Source of the DNA: Xiphydria camelus
Taxonomy: Eukaryota > Arthropoda > Insecta > Hymenoptera > Xiphydriidae
Assembly (NCBI GenBank): GCA_963678675.1
Contig: OY783196.1
Location: forward strand, 20,082,138-20,146,137
Direction of reading: 5' to 3'
DNA: 64,000 nucleotides
Shown here: positions 37,601-52,600 of the stretch, piece after piece
Numbering within the stretch: the first letter of the stretch is position 1
Layout: every line of letters starts with the position of its first letter
Notes under the pieces: model-generated
Seen by the model: only the letters and a program-made list of their open reading frames with translations
The model's database searches: none
Told to the model about the DNA's origin: nothing
Translations under genes and position numbers: made by a program

Positions 37601-40600
37601 TGTGTACTTTGTATACGTAACTTGTGTTCTCGCGTGCATCCATGGGCACGTATGTACGTAGCTGGATATATGTATGTATGTGTGTACCGCTTAAACGTTT
37701 GGCTGAACTTCGGGAACGCAATCGTCAGGGAACGCTTGAAATTTGGCAATAACTTGACAGAAACGTGTATTTCTGAGAAAAAAGTGGATCTTTGTCTATA
37801 TTCGTGCAAACTATGATTTTTAAATTGTGTACTGTAAAATATTAGTTTCTGTAGAAAAATGACACGTGGTCTTTTCATTTGATATATCTACGGTCCTACA
37901 AATCGGTGCGCTCTCATGGTTATGTATTTAATTGGCTATCATTCACAATACAATTGACGAATAACTACAATTCTTCTGACGATAGTGACTGATTCGCGAC
38001 ATTTCTATAAGGGCAGTACGGATGGCACCATATACGGAAGAAATGGAAAAAGGGATGGCTATTCTATCCCGTCTTACTGCGGGTTTTCCCATATACCATA
38101 CGTATATATCGGTATACGCCGAAATACGTATTGTCACGTCCGTCTGATCCTCTCGCGACGCGCAATCTTGTCGCACCGTATCGCATCGTTTCACCGACGT
38201 CCTCCATCGACGGAAGCGCGCGCGTCCGTTCGTGGCGAGAATCGCTTCTTCGTTTATAGAAAAAGCTGCCGGCGTTATTTCGTCGGTTCACTCGAGCGAT
38301 TTTCTCACGACTTGTCAAATCCGTAACGACGATCCACGCGCCAGAGCACCCGCCGGCTTTCCGACAATACGTCACTCATCTCGCGGTAGGACAGCAGTTT
38401 ATTATCCGTCATTTCACACCGAGGCGTTCCCTTTGTAAGTACGGCTCTTTGTCCAAAGTTTCTTGCGAAACTACTCGAGTTTCCCTAATTGTGATATATA
38501 CCCGGGAAAGGGTGTATGTCTACCGGCGCGCCTAATAACCGGTGTCGCGATGACAGCCGTCGATCATGCAGAATTTACGTCCAGAGAAATTTACGTGCGG
38601 TGAAAAGTCATTGCTGTGCGCTTTAACAGCATCTAACTGTGAATTGTAATTAGATTATCGATACGTCGAGGGGATATTATTATTTCTTTTGTATTTGAAC
38701 CACGTGAAAATTCGTTCTTTTAGGGGTTATTCGTATCGAATGTTGAACTTTGAATATCCAGAATCACACGCGGCGAATTCATCTGGCATGTGTCACAAAA
38801 AAAAACGTACTTAAGAGACATCTCGATCTGACGTGTTGTCATTCCGAATAAAGAAAGAAATTAACGCCACTTTGTCACTCTGTCGAATCGTAGGTGGACA
38901 CCCCGGATAGTGTTTTGCAGAGCGGATTGGGCCTCGGACCGGACATGGGTCATACGATTCTTCGATCTATGGTGGATCCCAGAGATTACGACCGGTTGAG
39001 GTATCTGCAGATGAACGGGAGCCAACCAAACACCTTCGAGGAGACTATACACAGGGTACGTTCGGGTCGCTGGGAAAATTTACACGCCGATAGGGAAAGC
39101 GCGCTTGATATCGTCCACTTCGATTGGCCGCTAATTCCTACACCGATTGCGTTTTCTCTCTCGCCTACCTTTCCTCTTCCTTCGTTTTTTTGGTCGTTTT
39201 CCACCGTCAGGATATCTCGAATATCGGAATGAGTTGTTCTGCTGTGAAGTTGGAAATGTTGAGGACGTAAGAAAAATAATGCAACGGAAGGTCTTCATCT
39301 CTCCCGTGATCGTCTTATCGTTAGGGTTCAAATTCCTAGGATCTCCTAGTTCGACGAATATCTTTTACCATCAGCCGACTGGTCAGAGAAACGCCGCTAT
39401 TAATTAATTTAAATGGCTAAACCCCATCCGGAATACCGAAATTGCCCATATTTGGTGCTGCGACAAAAATTCCGATGAGCTACCTTCTGGGAGGTGACGT
39501 CGTAGAGGGTTGGACTGTATTAAGCAATTTACAGAAGGAAATGATTGATGTATTGATAACTGGGCTCGAATACGTATCCGTACGATCCTTACAGAAACGG
39601 CAGCTCTCGCCTCGAAAGATATCGCCACGCACCCCCCGCTTGCTTATCGGACAACAAACATTTTCCAATCTCCAGTTCACCAGCGGCATTCGCACTCTTG
39701 AAGCTTTTTTTTCGAGCGGCTGCACCTCCTTCCAATTTCGTCGCGAAACGTTTTTCCCTCCTACCCCTCCCTCCCTCCCTCTCTCCACTACGTTGGTCAA
39801 CGGACCGAAAGGACGATTTGCGGGGTGGCAATCGGTTTAATACAGCTCTTTTTTCCCCGGGCACCATACAGCGCGACACAACCCGCAGTTATCACTGACC
39901 CTCGCCTCCTGCAGGACGCTTTTCGTCTCGCACTTTTTCGGCATTCGCCCCTTTATCACGTTACATAATGCCCCACTTTTTACGATTACCATAAATTTTC
40001 TTTTTAGTCGACGCCTCTCAGGTCTCTCTGCATTCCTCTTCTGCCGACCTTTCTCTCCCTTCCCCCGCTTCCCACCTCCGCGCTCCGTCTCGCTCTATTC
40101 CACTCTATCCCGCCACTCGCTCGCTCTTTTAGAACGTTCTTGCCGCTGCACGATAAGCGGCGGTAACAAATTGAATTTACTCTTTTTTACGCTGCCGTGC
40201 CCTTTGTAATACGCTGACTGCTGAGTTATTAAGCGCCATTCCCGTCGACGCAGTGGATTATTCGGTTAACTTGCCGTCGCGGAAAGCGGTGAGCCGAATC
40301 GTTGGAATTCGCGAAGCCGACGACAGGGTTAATTTCGTCTGTTTCCTATCTTCGCGGGAGTGTATCGCGTGAATCGACGCCAGACGGGGTGAGAGATTGG
40401 TGTCGGGAAAGCGGTACGTGGGACTTGTTGTCAATAGTATAGACGGAGGAACATCGTTTGCTCTCACGTCGCAAGCGTGATGCGCGAGAGGAGCTGCGAT
40501 AAGGGATATTTCGAAGATAATATGAATATGTCGAAACTACAGTACACGCCTGATAAGATGCAGGTCATCCCCGTTACATTAATTATTGAAAATACGCCAC

Positions 40601-43600
40601 CGTTGAACATTTAGTTGAATTCAAATTGCGAGATTTATCAAAGCGACCTACGGGTCATCCGAGACTCGGCTCGAAGCTATAGTCGACGGCTCAGCTGATC
40701 GTTACATTTACAATGGAATCTTTTAACGTAAAATATCCACAAAAGGTACTGTATAAAAACGACGCAGAACGAAAATCAAAGTTTTTCTCGCCATAAAGAA
40801 TTCTACTACTTTTGAGTCGCGTTCTAACGAATTTTTCTTTCGCGTGTTTCAGCTGAAGGTCCAAGAAGCGCTGAGGAAGAAGGAGCGATTTCACAAAGAA
40901 CACGAGGAGGTGAGCTTTTTCTCTTCCCTTATTACATGTAGATACTAAGAGTCACTTCCACGCTAACGACAAGCGAAACGATCCATCCATCGCGAGAGGT
41001 CGAACGGTTGACGCGTCTCGAAAGTTCTTTTCCCTGCCCTATTATAGATACGAAAATGACTTTTTAGCTAACGATAGTCGAGCGATAGTCAATCTTTTCC
41101 CGAGGAGACGAACGATTGATGCGTCTAGCGAGTTCTTATTCGTTCCTTATCGCGGACATTGCAACACCGCTCTAGCCTCGACAGACGATCTATCGTAGAA
41201 TAAACGATCCGGTTGACGAATCTCCCCCATTGAATCGAGCTTTTCCCCTCGAATATATCTCAAAACATTTCTTATATACCTATACTTTTCCCATCGTTCG
41301 TTATATATGCATAGGTCACATATCTCCTATCTCGTGATAAACGATCGATGCAAACGTAGCGAGCGTTTTTATAATCGATACGTTTTTTCATACAAATCCA
41401 ACATTATATTACGAGCCCCGCAATCTTTCCACGTCCCGACGTTAAGTCCGTAATTTACAAGATCCAATAAGTACCTATACGAAACCATAACATATCAGAT
41501 TGCACCCGTATATATCGCACACGTATCTGGTATATCTGTTCCTCGCGTATCTCCTCTCATAATACACGAAGCAAATTTATTTCCCCGGGGGGCCGGGGTG
41601 CAGTCTGCCCGGGAATCGCGTGGTGAATTCTGGGCAGATTGTAACTTATAAGTGCATTCTATCAGCTTGCGATGGCACGCGATCGCGATTAACGAGCGTC
41701 TGCTCGCACGGGCTCGGTCGGGTTCGTCCGATGAGATCCGGGGTAGCAAGGGGGGATCGTACGCGAGTGGATAGGTACTGTATAAAACCCCCAAAAAATG
41801 GAATTCTCGCCGGGATAAATTTGCATACCTACATGCGTTCGCTGATGGAACGCGACTCTCATCGCCCCTTATTATGCAAAGCAGTTCGATCGGCGATATG
41901 ATCGTCGTGAACCTAATCGAATAACCGAATGCATAACGTGCGTCGTGAATATTTACCAGCCAGCGGGATGTAATTCCGCGCTTCTTCATCGCAACTTGCG
42001 ACCCTGACAAATATAAATTTGCCTTCTTGGGTTGAAATCGTTCAAATTGGAAAAAGTAGCAATATTTTTTCAACGTTTAACGGATATTCGACGGTTTACG
42101 AGAGGAAAATACAGGAACTAATGCAGGATCCTACAGTAGAGGTCAATCAAAAGGAATCATTATTAGTTTATCCAGGTATATTACTATAGCGTCTAGCGAG
42201 GAAGGTCGAGTTTGCGAGTTAAAATGAAAAGTTTCGAGGGTATTTTAGCTAGAGTAAAGAGAGCGAGAGATAAGTTCAGTCAGAGTGCGCAACATGGACG
42301 CAAAGAGATCATCCTGGATTATCCCTTGCGATTTCGGGAAGCGAAGGAAGTTTGTCGTTCGACTACGAGGATATTTTTAAGAAATGATGTGAATGAAGTA
42401 GGATTCGATCGCCCACATGCGATACTTCCTCAATTCCAATATACATAATTCACATACTCAAATCGCTCGATCGTTTTTTATTCTTCCATCTTCGTCACTA
42501 ACCAAATATAGACCCTACCGTCGTCCTCTTCACGCAGATGTACGCTTCTTCATATTCCTGTTTTACTATCAATGTTGTCCGTCCTTTCTTTCTACTTCGC
42601 GTGCATTTAAACTCCCCGATAAAACGCGATAGTAGCACAACCAGATGCAGAACACTGTAACGTACGATGGTCCGAGCTAATAAAGCGAGGAGAAGTGGAA
42701 AGGTGCTTGCAAAGGTTGCATAAGTAACGTAGGTAAGTGGAGTCAGGGGAGTGGTAAAGTTTCTTAGTTACAGTTTGCAACACCTTACATAACTGCTTCT
42801 AAGAACCAGGTTGATGTATATTGGCTAAAAGATTAAAGCTCCGGATTATCTCTCATTGGGCGGATGAGAAAGGTGAAAGATGAAACAGAATGTGGTAGTA
42901 GTCGGAGCTGAAAAATTACCATTTGCGATTTCATCACCATATAATACGAGCGAATGTTATACGAGCGAGTGTATCTAGGCAATTTTGAGGTCATTTTTTC
43001 TCTGTCCGGAAACTTTTACACCTGTCTTCGTGGTTCGAATGTGAATGTACGTCGATGAGTACTTTGTCGTTGAGCCAGTGTTATTCCTAAACTCAGGTTG
43101 GATAAGGTCAGGTGTGAAAATTTGGTCGAAACTATCCAGCCCCTACAAAAAAAGTTGCCTTCGAGACTACGAGCAATATGGAAATAAAGGTCCGTATCCC
43201 TGTAAAAGTTTTAGTGTCACCTACACCGCAGGTTTACGGTTCCCTCGAGAGCTTCTCTTCTCCTTTCCACTCCCCTTCATCCTGGTCGCCTTGCTCGCCA
43301 TCCGGGCTGCTTCCACCGCCCCTGACTCGACTCTACTCAACTCGGAAGCCGCGGGCAAGACCCTTACCCGTACTCTACACCCTCCCGTCTATTTTTCTTC
43401 GTTCTTTTTTTTATAATACCATCCCTCGAGTCGTCGCAGACTCGCGAAGCTCGATGGTGATTGCGACAGTCTGAAACGCTTGTCTGCTAATCGCGGGCGT
43501 TCCCTGGGCTTTGTGCTTTTTTTCTTACCGAGGCGATTAGGTTCGCGAGTACGGCGGAAAATATCAGTGGCTCTCCGAACTTTTCTTATTTTTCTTCTTC

Positions 43601-46600
43601 TTTTTTCTTTCTTTCAATTCTTGTGTGATTAAGTAGCGAGTAGCGAGTTTTCAAATATAGCGAGGCTATCGTGTTCGTAGGAACGCCTGTTTCGAGCACG
43701 ATCGTCTCCTTGCCTTGTAGCCTTTTGACAGGGCTGATACTAAATTTATTTAGAAGCTTTCAGAAGTGTTATGCCAATAGAAATTAAAAATGAATAAGGA
43801 TTAGTAAAATCGTGATTGCAGTGAACTCTACTGCGTTCGTTATTTTCTTTCAATCATTAGATTATTAGGCCAAAATAAACATCAAATTATGATTAAATAA
43901 AAGCCAACGAAATGAATTTTATTCAGTTGAATTTGACACATCGTCAAATACAATTACTGAAATAAACTAACAGAAACGAGGATCGAGAAATTTTGCAATG
44001 GTCCTTAGAATTTGCACATTCATTGTTGACGACGACGACGACAACGACGACGACGACGGAGCGAATTCTCCGATTCTTTGTCGCGTCTTAATGAAATGTG
44101 CAAACTTCTAGCCAGCAACTTTGGAATAGTTCCATAAAAGAAAAAGTTGAGAGAACTGAGAATCGCCGAAGCTAAAGGTGGAAACGGATTGTATATGTAT
44201 ATACAAAATCGCGTAGAACAAAAGCTCTCTCTCGCATTTCTATCCTTTCTCCTTTTGGACTTACTACGCGACACGGCTTCTTCGGTGTAATTATTTTTTA
44301 TTCTTTTCCGTAATACACACACACACACACACACACAAGCATGTCAACGTAGATGGAGTTGAGATAATCCTGTTGTTTTCGAATTCGAGGTCTATACATA
44401 GTATTCGTCGGAGAGCGTTTCTTGGATTCCTTGAAAGGCTGGACTATAGAAATAGGTTTCATTCTCGGTAGAGAACTTTTTCTCGAAATATATAGTACAA
44501 GGAGTAGAATTGTGTGTCACATTTTACTTCTTCTTTGGAAACGTTAACGATTTTAGGACTTTTCTCAGAAGATTATGATTTCTTTCTTCGACGTTTTATA
44601 AATATAATTATACCGAATTTCAGCTTTATTAATGCGACGTCTGCCTCGTGTTATAAGATTTTCGAGTAAAAATAGCGTATAATATATGTACTATAAAGTA
44701 ATTGTTTTGTCATTTTTTTTCACAAAATGATATAAAATAGTCGTACAAATATTGTCATCCTATATATCTAGAGGATATTTTGTATTGACGAACAGATGAT
44801 ACGGTACACAACAGCGTCGACACTAATTCGAGTGACGTTTCAGGACACTGCAGCTGTAATAAAAACAGAAATTTCATGCGATTTATCAATTTTGATGAAT
44901 CCAGCGAGTCGGCGTCTGTATGACGGAGTATCAAAAATTGATACAATTTGTCGCATTCGACGGTTTCGCTTTGACGAGTTGTGCAACGACCAATCCAACG
45001 CGTTTCGTTCGATTCCAAGGCCGAACATTCGTCGAAAAGTATTTTAAAAATTCGCGAATGAATAAAACATGGGACGTTCTATGTCAGATCGGCCATCTAC
45101 TTGTCTGCTTACAAACCGACTGCACCCACTGCGTTCAAATCAGCGTATCTGTTACAACGTACTATTCAATAATTGAAGTAAATGCACGATGATGACTTTG
45201 AAGTCTCATTCGAAGGAAGTCCAACTTAAAAGTCATGAAATTAATAAAACAAGTTATTAAAACGTTTGTATAAAAAGTTGAAAAGGATTCGTCGATAAAA
45301 ATCCGACGAAAAAAGTCATAGTTGTCGACGTCTAGTTTTAGAATTCATGAGACGTTTCGGAATACTTTTAGTCGTGAATGGCTGGATGCATGTAGAATAT
45401 CCCATATGCGCGCTCAGCTCGTTTATTTCTTCATCGCCGCACCGATGACTGTGTTTTGATATTCACTGTCAGTACCAATTCTACTGAAAGCTTCGTCGAG
45501 TCTTTATTCACCACCGACGAATGCAGCACCGGCAGTGAATATCGAAATACCAGATGATGACAGAGGCGAAATGCCGTCAGCGTTTCCTCACAGACGATGC
45601 GTTGTAACGCGGTAGTGATGAAAAGAAAAACAATTTCCCATTTTCAATAGATGCAATTGTCCGTTTAACGCAAATGAACGGATTGCTCGCGACTTTTCAT
45701 TATACTTAATTACTCTTTAATCCTGTTGCTTCCTAATAGGACATATTATTTTAAAGATACCTGATCATTGAAAATTATCCCATTAAATGATATTTATCTC
45801 TAATAATAATGGCGAGGAATTATTTTTCCTCCATTTCTTATAGCAAACCTACTGGCATCATGCAATAACACCGTAACGAATCCTTCCGTAAAATAACGGT
45901 GCTTCGTTTTGTTTCAGATACTGAGAGACATTCGACAGGGTTTGATGCAGCTCGGACGGGATGGCCGAGGTCAGCTCCCCGGAGGTTAGTATATCAGCCG
46001 TCAGTCCGTTTGAGTATCTACGGTACGCTTACCTCGCTCAACGACTCTCATACGTACGTACCATCGCGTCGCGCAAAATGCTCACGTTCTCCCGCGTGTC
46101 GTCATTCCATACGATGAAGATCTGACCGAGGAACACCGGTCATTCCAGTTTCAGTCCCCGAGGACTTATTTCACCGGATTTGTCCATTGTCGGGTATCCC
46201 TTTTCTTTTCTGAAACCTGTTTCGAAAGCTTCTGCGGGGTTTTAAGGTTTTTCTGCCCGCGGGAAAGGAATCGCGGTAAAACGAGAAATGGGCTCGTTAG
46301 TTGCGAGTTCGATCCATAAGTATCGTACATATATCTGCTTGGAAAGGATCATCGCAGCGCGTATACGCGCATTGCGTTCTTTATTTATTTATATCAGTGG
46401 TTTCGGTCTATCCATCACCGTCGAAGAGAATCTTCGCGGATGTGTTAGGTGAAAATGTTGAAAAGAATATCAGATGTGACGGTAGCCGTCTAAACCGAAG
46501 ACTGATTGTGAGCGGTGAAGGAGGAGAATTTAAAAATATTTCACGTCGATGTGTCAGAGTGTGTGCAAAAATGTGACGTTAACCCGGACAGTTTTATGTT

Positions 46601-49600
46601 TTTTTCTCGGCCACAATGAAGTCTACAAAAAAAATCCTGACGGTTTAACTCCTACGAATACATCACTGTAGAGACCCGGGGGGGAAATAGGAGAACGCGC
46701 ACTGCGCTATCGTCAAATCAAATTTATAATATCAGCTGCTAATTGATAATGCATCTCGAGTAATCACTGTTCCGCAATCTCTATACAGTTTTCATTATAT
46801 GCTAATTCGCTGCAGTCGCAGTTGCACTCGATGCAGCGAACGACGACGTAGAGTAGCAGAAAACGAGTTTACATTCGCGATAGCAGAAACTGCGTCGTTG
46901 CCGTCGTCGTCGTCGTCGTCTACATCACCCGACCACCCGTGTTAAATAACGGTAGTTCTGGCTCCCCTCGAGCAAATACTCGGAGCACGATAGATCGCGA
47001 CAACTGCATCGCGAACGACCGTTGTTTTTCCGCTACGTCAGGCGTCATGAAAACAAATTAAAGTTGAGATTAGCGTAATGAAACACGGAGTGCCAGAGCG
47101 TTGCGCGCGGGCTCTTAAAGTTTATTGCCGATTTATCTCCGCCGGAGAGGATTTATTCGCATTGCGATTGTGTGACGACGACACGTACGCCGAGTGAAGC
47201 CCCTCGTATGCCGCTAATCTCGTTATCGTAAACACCCGTCGCGTCCTCGCCGCCCCCTTCCCCGCCAGCCCCCCTAGCCCTTCCGCAGACGTTCCCCGTT
47301 ACACCTACCCGTACGTACCCCACGCGATACGCCGCATTCCCCTCTGTCTTTGTCTATTCTCCGACTCACCCCGCCCCCCGTAAGTTCATAATATCTATAT
47401 ATAGCTATATCTGCTCCCGCCAACGGCGAAATGCGAAACGCCCGCTCGAAGGAACCGTCAACGAGAGTTTCGAGTACCTATATCTCCTTGAAGTTTCGAT
47501 GGGAATTCGCCCGTTGCTCGGTATTCGGTTGAGCGCTGAACCCTAAATTTTCCGGCGACTCGGGTTTCGTTAGACTCGTGAGTTGGTTTCGTTTCGAATG
47601 TATGATTCTTCCGATTTCTTCGAACGGGCATTTGGAATTTTCCCACATCGACGATTCCGACTGGCTGAATGTACAATGCGAGGCTAAATTTACTCGCCGT
47701 GAAAGAAACCCCAATCACTATTATCTCATTATTTATCAATTTTTGGCCTATATTGATATAAGACTTTATTGTAGATAAAAACGTAATCTTCAAAAAAGCA
47801 TTATACAAATATGAGCCAAAAGCTCATAGGTAATGAGATAATAACGATTGAAATTTCTTTCCTAGCAAGTAGTATACGGTACAGGACGTGTCTAACTTTT
47901 GTCACCTTCTGAATACATTTTTAACAGCAAGACTTAGTGCAGTGTAAACAATTCTGCAGTGTGGACCTACGAGTATATATTATAGTCCACTTTTGATGTT
48001 AGATAACAATGGCATAAGACTGAATGACCATCAGATGTGGTACATATAGATCCAAATCGGGTAAAATGGTGTTCTTTCTACTGTGTAGAAAGAAAAGAAC
48101 CTCTTAAGGTTTTTTATCATAGGGTTTCCACTTAACTATTTTACCATTTCCCCGTGAGCGACGTCGTCCAGTTCGCTTATATGCATTTCAACGTTCGACT
48201 TACAGACGATACGTATATGTACGACGAGGACGCGCGTTGCGGAGGCGCGGGGGGGTTGGGACCTGGTCCCGGAGGTCAACACTGGTACGACGAGCCTCCC
48301 TACGAATCCGATCCCGAGGACTTCCTTATGGGAGCTAGCGGCGGACCGGTTCCCACTGCTACCATACAGAACGGAAGGTAATATTCGAAATACGATATTT
48401 ATTTAGAAACGTATATATTGTAGTATCTAACTACCACGCCAACTTGAGAACATATATATATCGGTTTCCCCTAATTAAAAATCTTGCAACGTAGACTCTA
48501 TTTGCGAATCCACTTTTCGCGTGAGTTGTGCCGATTTAACGGATGAAACGAACCCTGACGAAACCGAGAAATTCAACCAACGAAATTTAAGAAAATAGCG
48601 CTTTAACGGAAAGACAGAACATATAGAATTTCGTACGTATCACTCGCTCTCGGTTTCCCACCCTTCGGTAAACGGGTGAACACGTACAACGGGGATCACC
48701 TTCGTCCTCTCGTCTCCCGCGTAAGTCGACTCGAAGGGGAATCCTCGCGAGTCGAAGCGAGTTTGCAGTTCGAAAGTCGGGGAACCACCTCGCCGCGTTC
48801 GTCACGCCCTGTCAAATTCACGAAACGCGCTGCTCGGGGCGACGTACTCGTCCCGACGGAAGGTGGATTCGGGCTATTCGCCACGCGGCACATCCCAGTT
48901 TCGGCGAAATGAAACACCGATACGCGGATCCTTTCGCGCGTCGACATTAATAGACACGCGCTCTCGTAAAGTGCCGAAATCGAATCGCGCCCTCCCGAGT
49001 ACCCCGAGTGCACCTTCGCCTCCGTTGGACGGACCCTCCTCACTCGGGCGCGAATTGCAGAGTGTGCTTCACGCTGAACTTACGGCCGGATAACAGGGGG
49101 GAGGGGGTGATCTCGTTGCGGACCGCCGGCGACATCAGCCTCCCGCGGGATCGCTCCCGAAAAGCGGCCATGTCGACGATGCGAGGACTCATCCTACCTC
49201 AGGGTCACAACAACCCTCCGACCATCATCCCCCTCACGCATTCCAGGGCTTCCCGCGAGAGCGGCGACTACGCGAGCAGCGACGTACAGGTCGGTCGATC
49301 TAATCAAACTTTTGCCTCGCGCCGCGCATTTTATTGTGGAAGTCGGGGAGAAAGGGTTACACGTGTCGCCGCGTAGTCCGCGAGCCTCCCGCTTCGTTGC
49401 GAGGCGGGCCTCGCGGGCGGAAGAATCCCTGCGATCTGACGACGGCGATCGTCGACTGTCCGCACGATCTGTCGTATCGCGCGGATCCCCATTCGCCCCT
49501 TTCGTCCTTGTTTAGGCGCGAGTAATTCCGACGTCGATTGCTGTTTTTTCGAATTGCGAAAGTGCCTCGTTTTAGAGTTAAGACGCGGAGATTGTCTCGC

Positions 49601-52600
49601 TAATTTTCAATGGACGATAATAGCCGATGAAACGGATAATGAAATGGATTAGGCTTTACCCAGTCCCAGCGTCGCGTCGGTATAATGCAGTTGAGCTCGA
49701 GTAAGAGGCACCTACTTGTAGGAGAGAGAGAGAGAGAGTTTCGGTTAAATTATCCTTACATCTTGCATCTTACGCGCGTAGACTTGTCCGTATTAACCCA
49801 ATAATGCGACATATCTATCGAATATACACATATAGAGGGTAGTTAGTTCAACTGCTTATCATCACAAGTAACCAAACAACCGGAAGTAATTCTGGGATTC
49901 CCCTGCGAACTAGCAATCCGAATTATGCACCCCGCGGCGGGGGGGGGGGGCGAGAATGATCGGAGCGAACGAAGGAGCGACGTTTCGAAAAGGGCCAAAG
50001 AGCGTAGAACCTACGGTATCACTGGCAGTAACTCTTCCGGCGCCTCGAGCGTCGAGAAGTCCGAGAAAGTATCGATACTCTCGACGTTTTCCGGCACTTC
50101 GGGGACAGCGGGGCGACGTATAAAAGCGTTCTACGCCTTTGAGCGGCCATCAAGACGCGAGGACACCCGTCGGTGCAGCTGCTACTCGATATTCGGGGCG
50201 TACGACTTTTTCACTCGCGTGGAACTCTGCCAATTTCTACAGCCCCGCCCGGGCGTGCCTCGAGAACGAATCTCTCGACGTCTCTCGATGCCCCGGTGTA
50301 TCCTCTTATCGATACAGGATATAAGAATGGAGCGGAAAATGTCCCCGCGACAGTATAAAAGGGAAGCTTATTCCGTGCGTAAGCTGAGCTCCCGAGAAAC
50401 TTACAGGTGTACTACGGATGCGGACGAACGCGTTAAACGTCGCTGCATCTCGCGATTGACTCGGTCGAGAAAGAAATGTTTCAAACCAAAGTTTCATGAT
50501 TTTGATAGCACTGTAATTTTTGTCCGAAACATTTTTTTATCAGATCAGTCGATCGAGAGATGTAGCGACTCCCAGCGCGACGGCTCGTTTCCAAAGTATC
50601 CTTATATGAGCCGTTGAAAACCAGAATGGTGTAAGTCACATTTCATGTAAGCTGAGATTATTTGACTGCAAAGCTAAGTGCAATTTGAAAAATCTATCTA
50701 GACGATGCAAAACAGATATTTACATTTTAAACTCTGTTTCTATCATCTAAACAGATTTTTCAAATTGTACTTAACTTTGCAGTCAAATAATCTCAGCTTA
50801 CATGAAATGTGACTTACACCATTCTGGTTTTCAACGGCTCATATCGTGTAACGAACCTTGAGAAACGTCTCTCCCTTCGTTTTTCAAACAAGAGACTTGC
50901 ATTGCCTCTTCCACCCCTTTCTCATGCGTTCATTTCGCCTTACACCTCTTCCCCCTTTCTCTCATCCCCTCCCTTATAATCTTGCGGCGATCCACCTTCC
51001 TCGCTAAACGCGCGAGGAGCGCGCTTCAGTTTCTTCGTCGGGTGGTCGTGGATTTATTTCATTTGGGGATGCAGAGTGTCAGCTCGAGATTGTCGACTGT
51101 GTCGGTGGACACGAGTAGGAGCGACCAGCTTCCAGCTGGGAGTCGCCGCCCCGACGGTCACGAGCACCGCCACCGTTCGGTCTCGCCCCGACCCAATCAA
51201 CATCACCCCGATACAACTATCACAGCCACCATCACCAACGCACCACCACCACCACCGTCGTCGCCATCGCCGTTGCAACCCGCGCCTCGCGCCATTCTCG
51301 GATATGTTCGTATTCGCCCTAGATCTATAGAAACTCCTCGCTACTGCCAATCCGTACTAACCCACTTACCCGCGCCCGAACAAATATCGAAACATCTTCG
51401 CCGGGGAGTGCGAGATTGTTACGGATTAGACATTGCCACGGGGGTGGGCCCGCATGAATATACATTTCTCGTGGAGAAAGCGCAGGGCGCGTTTCAACAG
51501 TCGCTGTCCGGACAAGAGTGGTCGCGTGGGCGTGACGCACTTGCGCGCGATATAATGTAACTAGTACTCGGGGCAGTCGCCTCGATTCTCGTTCGAGTTT
51601 AACGAACCGAGTTAAAACTCCACTCCCAGGCCGTGTGTATAGACGATCGTCGTCGTCGTCTTCGTCTTTGCCGTCGCTGGGGTTCTGAGGAAATTGTTTG
51701 CTTTTTTCCATCCCAACGCGCACTGCTCGGATACATTTCGTATCTCCCAGGTGCAACATTCTATGGTAGATCGGGAAGTCGCTCAACTCTTCGCTCAAAG
51801 CCTGGCCAACACAGAACTGACAGTTTCCCTTTCTCTCGCTCTTCTTTTCCATGCAATATGGATAGGTTGTTAACTCGGCTTATCTTTCGAGCTATTAACC
51901 CTGGAGAGTAGCACTCTATATTTGACAATAGCCTGTAATGCCCCTCACGAATTCGTGTAATCATAGAGATCAATTCGGGGACCACTGTTCAGCAGTGTAA
52001 TCGTTAAGGGTTCAGACTAGCACTATGCACGAATCGCTGTTGAAACCTCTGTGATAACACGTCATCTATGATTTCATTTATAATTCCTACGTTAAGTGTA
52101 ACCATGCTGTATCATAGTACATTTCTATGTATATCTATTCTTACGATGTCTTCGTCGTGCACGAATTTACAGCATCTTTCTATTTTTCTTTTATTCGCAA
52201 TATTTTCTCCTGTATGTCTTTTAATTTTTTAGACTACCTTTTACAAAAAAAAAAGAAATTTAACGCAATGAAGAGAATGGAGATGGATTAGTGTTATCGA
52301 AGAGGATTAGAAGAGCCAAAACACCGTCCTTCTCGACCGTTTCTTTTATTCATACAATCAGAAATAAATACAATTTCCCTTGTGGTTTTATAATTCAAAC
52401 ATATTCGACTTCGTACCATATCTGAAACATTCTTTCCATATATCGAAAACTTATACGTATGTTTCCGATGCGTGCGTTACATGCTTCTCTCTTTTACTTT
52501 TCTATAACGACTGTCGAATTCTACCTTTCTCTCTCGCTTTATCTTCTCCGTTCTCTCTTTACTTTCCATCGCTCGCGTGCGGTAACAACGTTCCTCTAAC

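Larger units (their letters stand above)
27253..38893 (+). other. intron 3 (long)
   Basis: About 11.6 kb. It contains an inverted-repeat element at 29023, a roughly 180 bp tandem duplication at 33101, a palindromic element at 34391, a CACTGAG-group element at 34679 and a CCGA repeat at 31589. GC-rich stretches at 27.6-28.3, 31.2-32 and 35.2-36.1 kb give long overlapping ORFs on both strands without splice or domain support. Confidence 0.75.
40910..45917 (+). other. intron 5
   Basis: About 5 kb. Its first 250 bp contain two diverged copies of a segment of about 115 bp (around 40941-41050 and 41051-41160). A GAC/AAC trinucleotide repeat lies at 44029 and an AC repeat at 44312. An imperfect inverted repeat lies around 45431-45565. 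The rest is AT-leaning with no recognised gene. Confidence 0.75.

Noticed and set aside
49925..50617. 230-codon plus-strand ORF with a Ser-rich middle
   Set aside because: Starts in a G-run, runs into the palindromic element and lacks a credible acceptor. The Ser-rich middle is intriguing, but not needed for the gene model.
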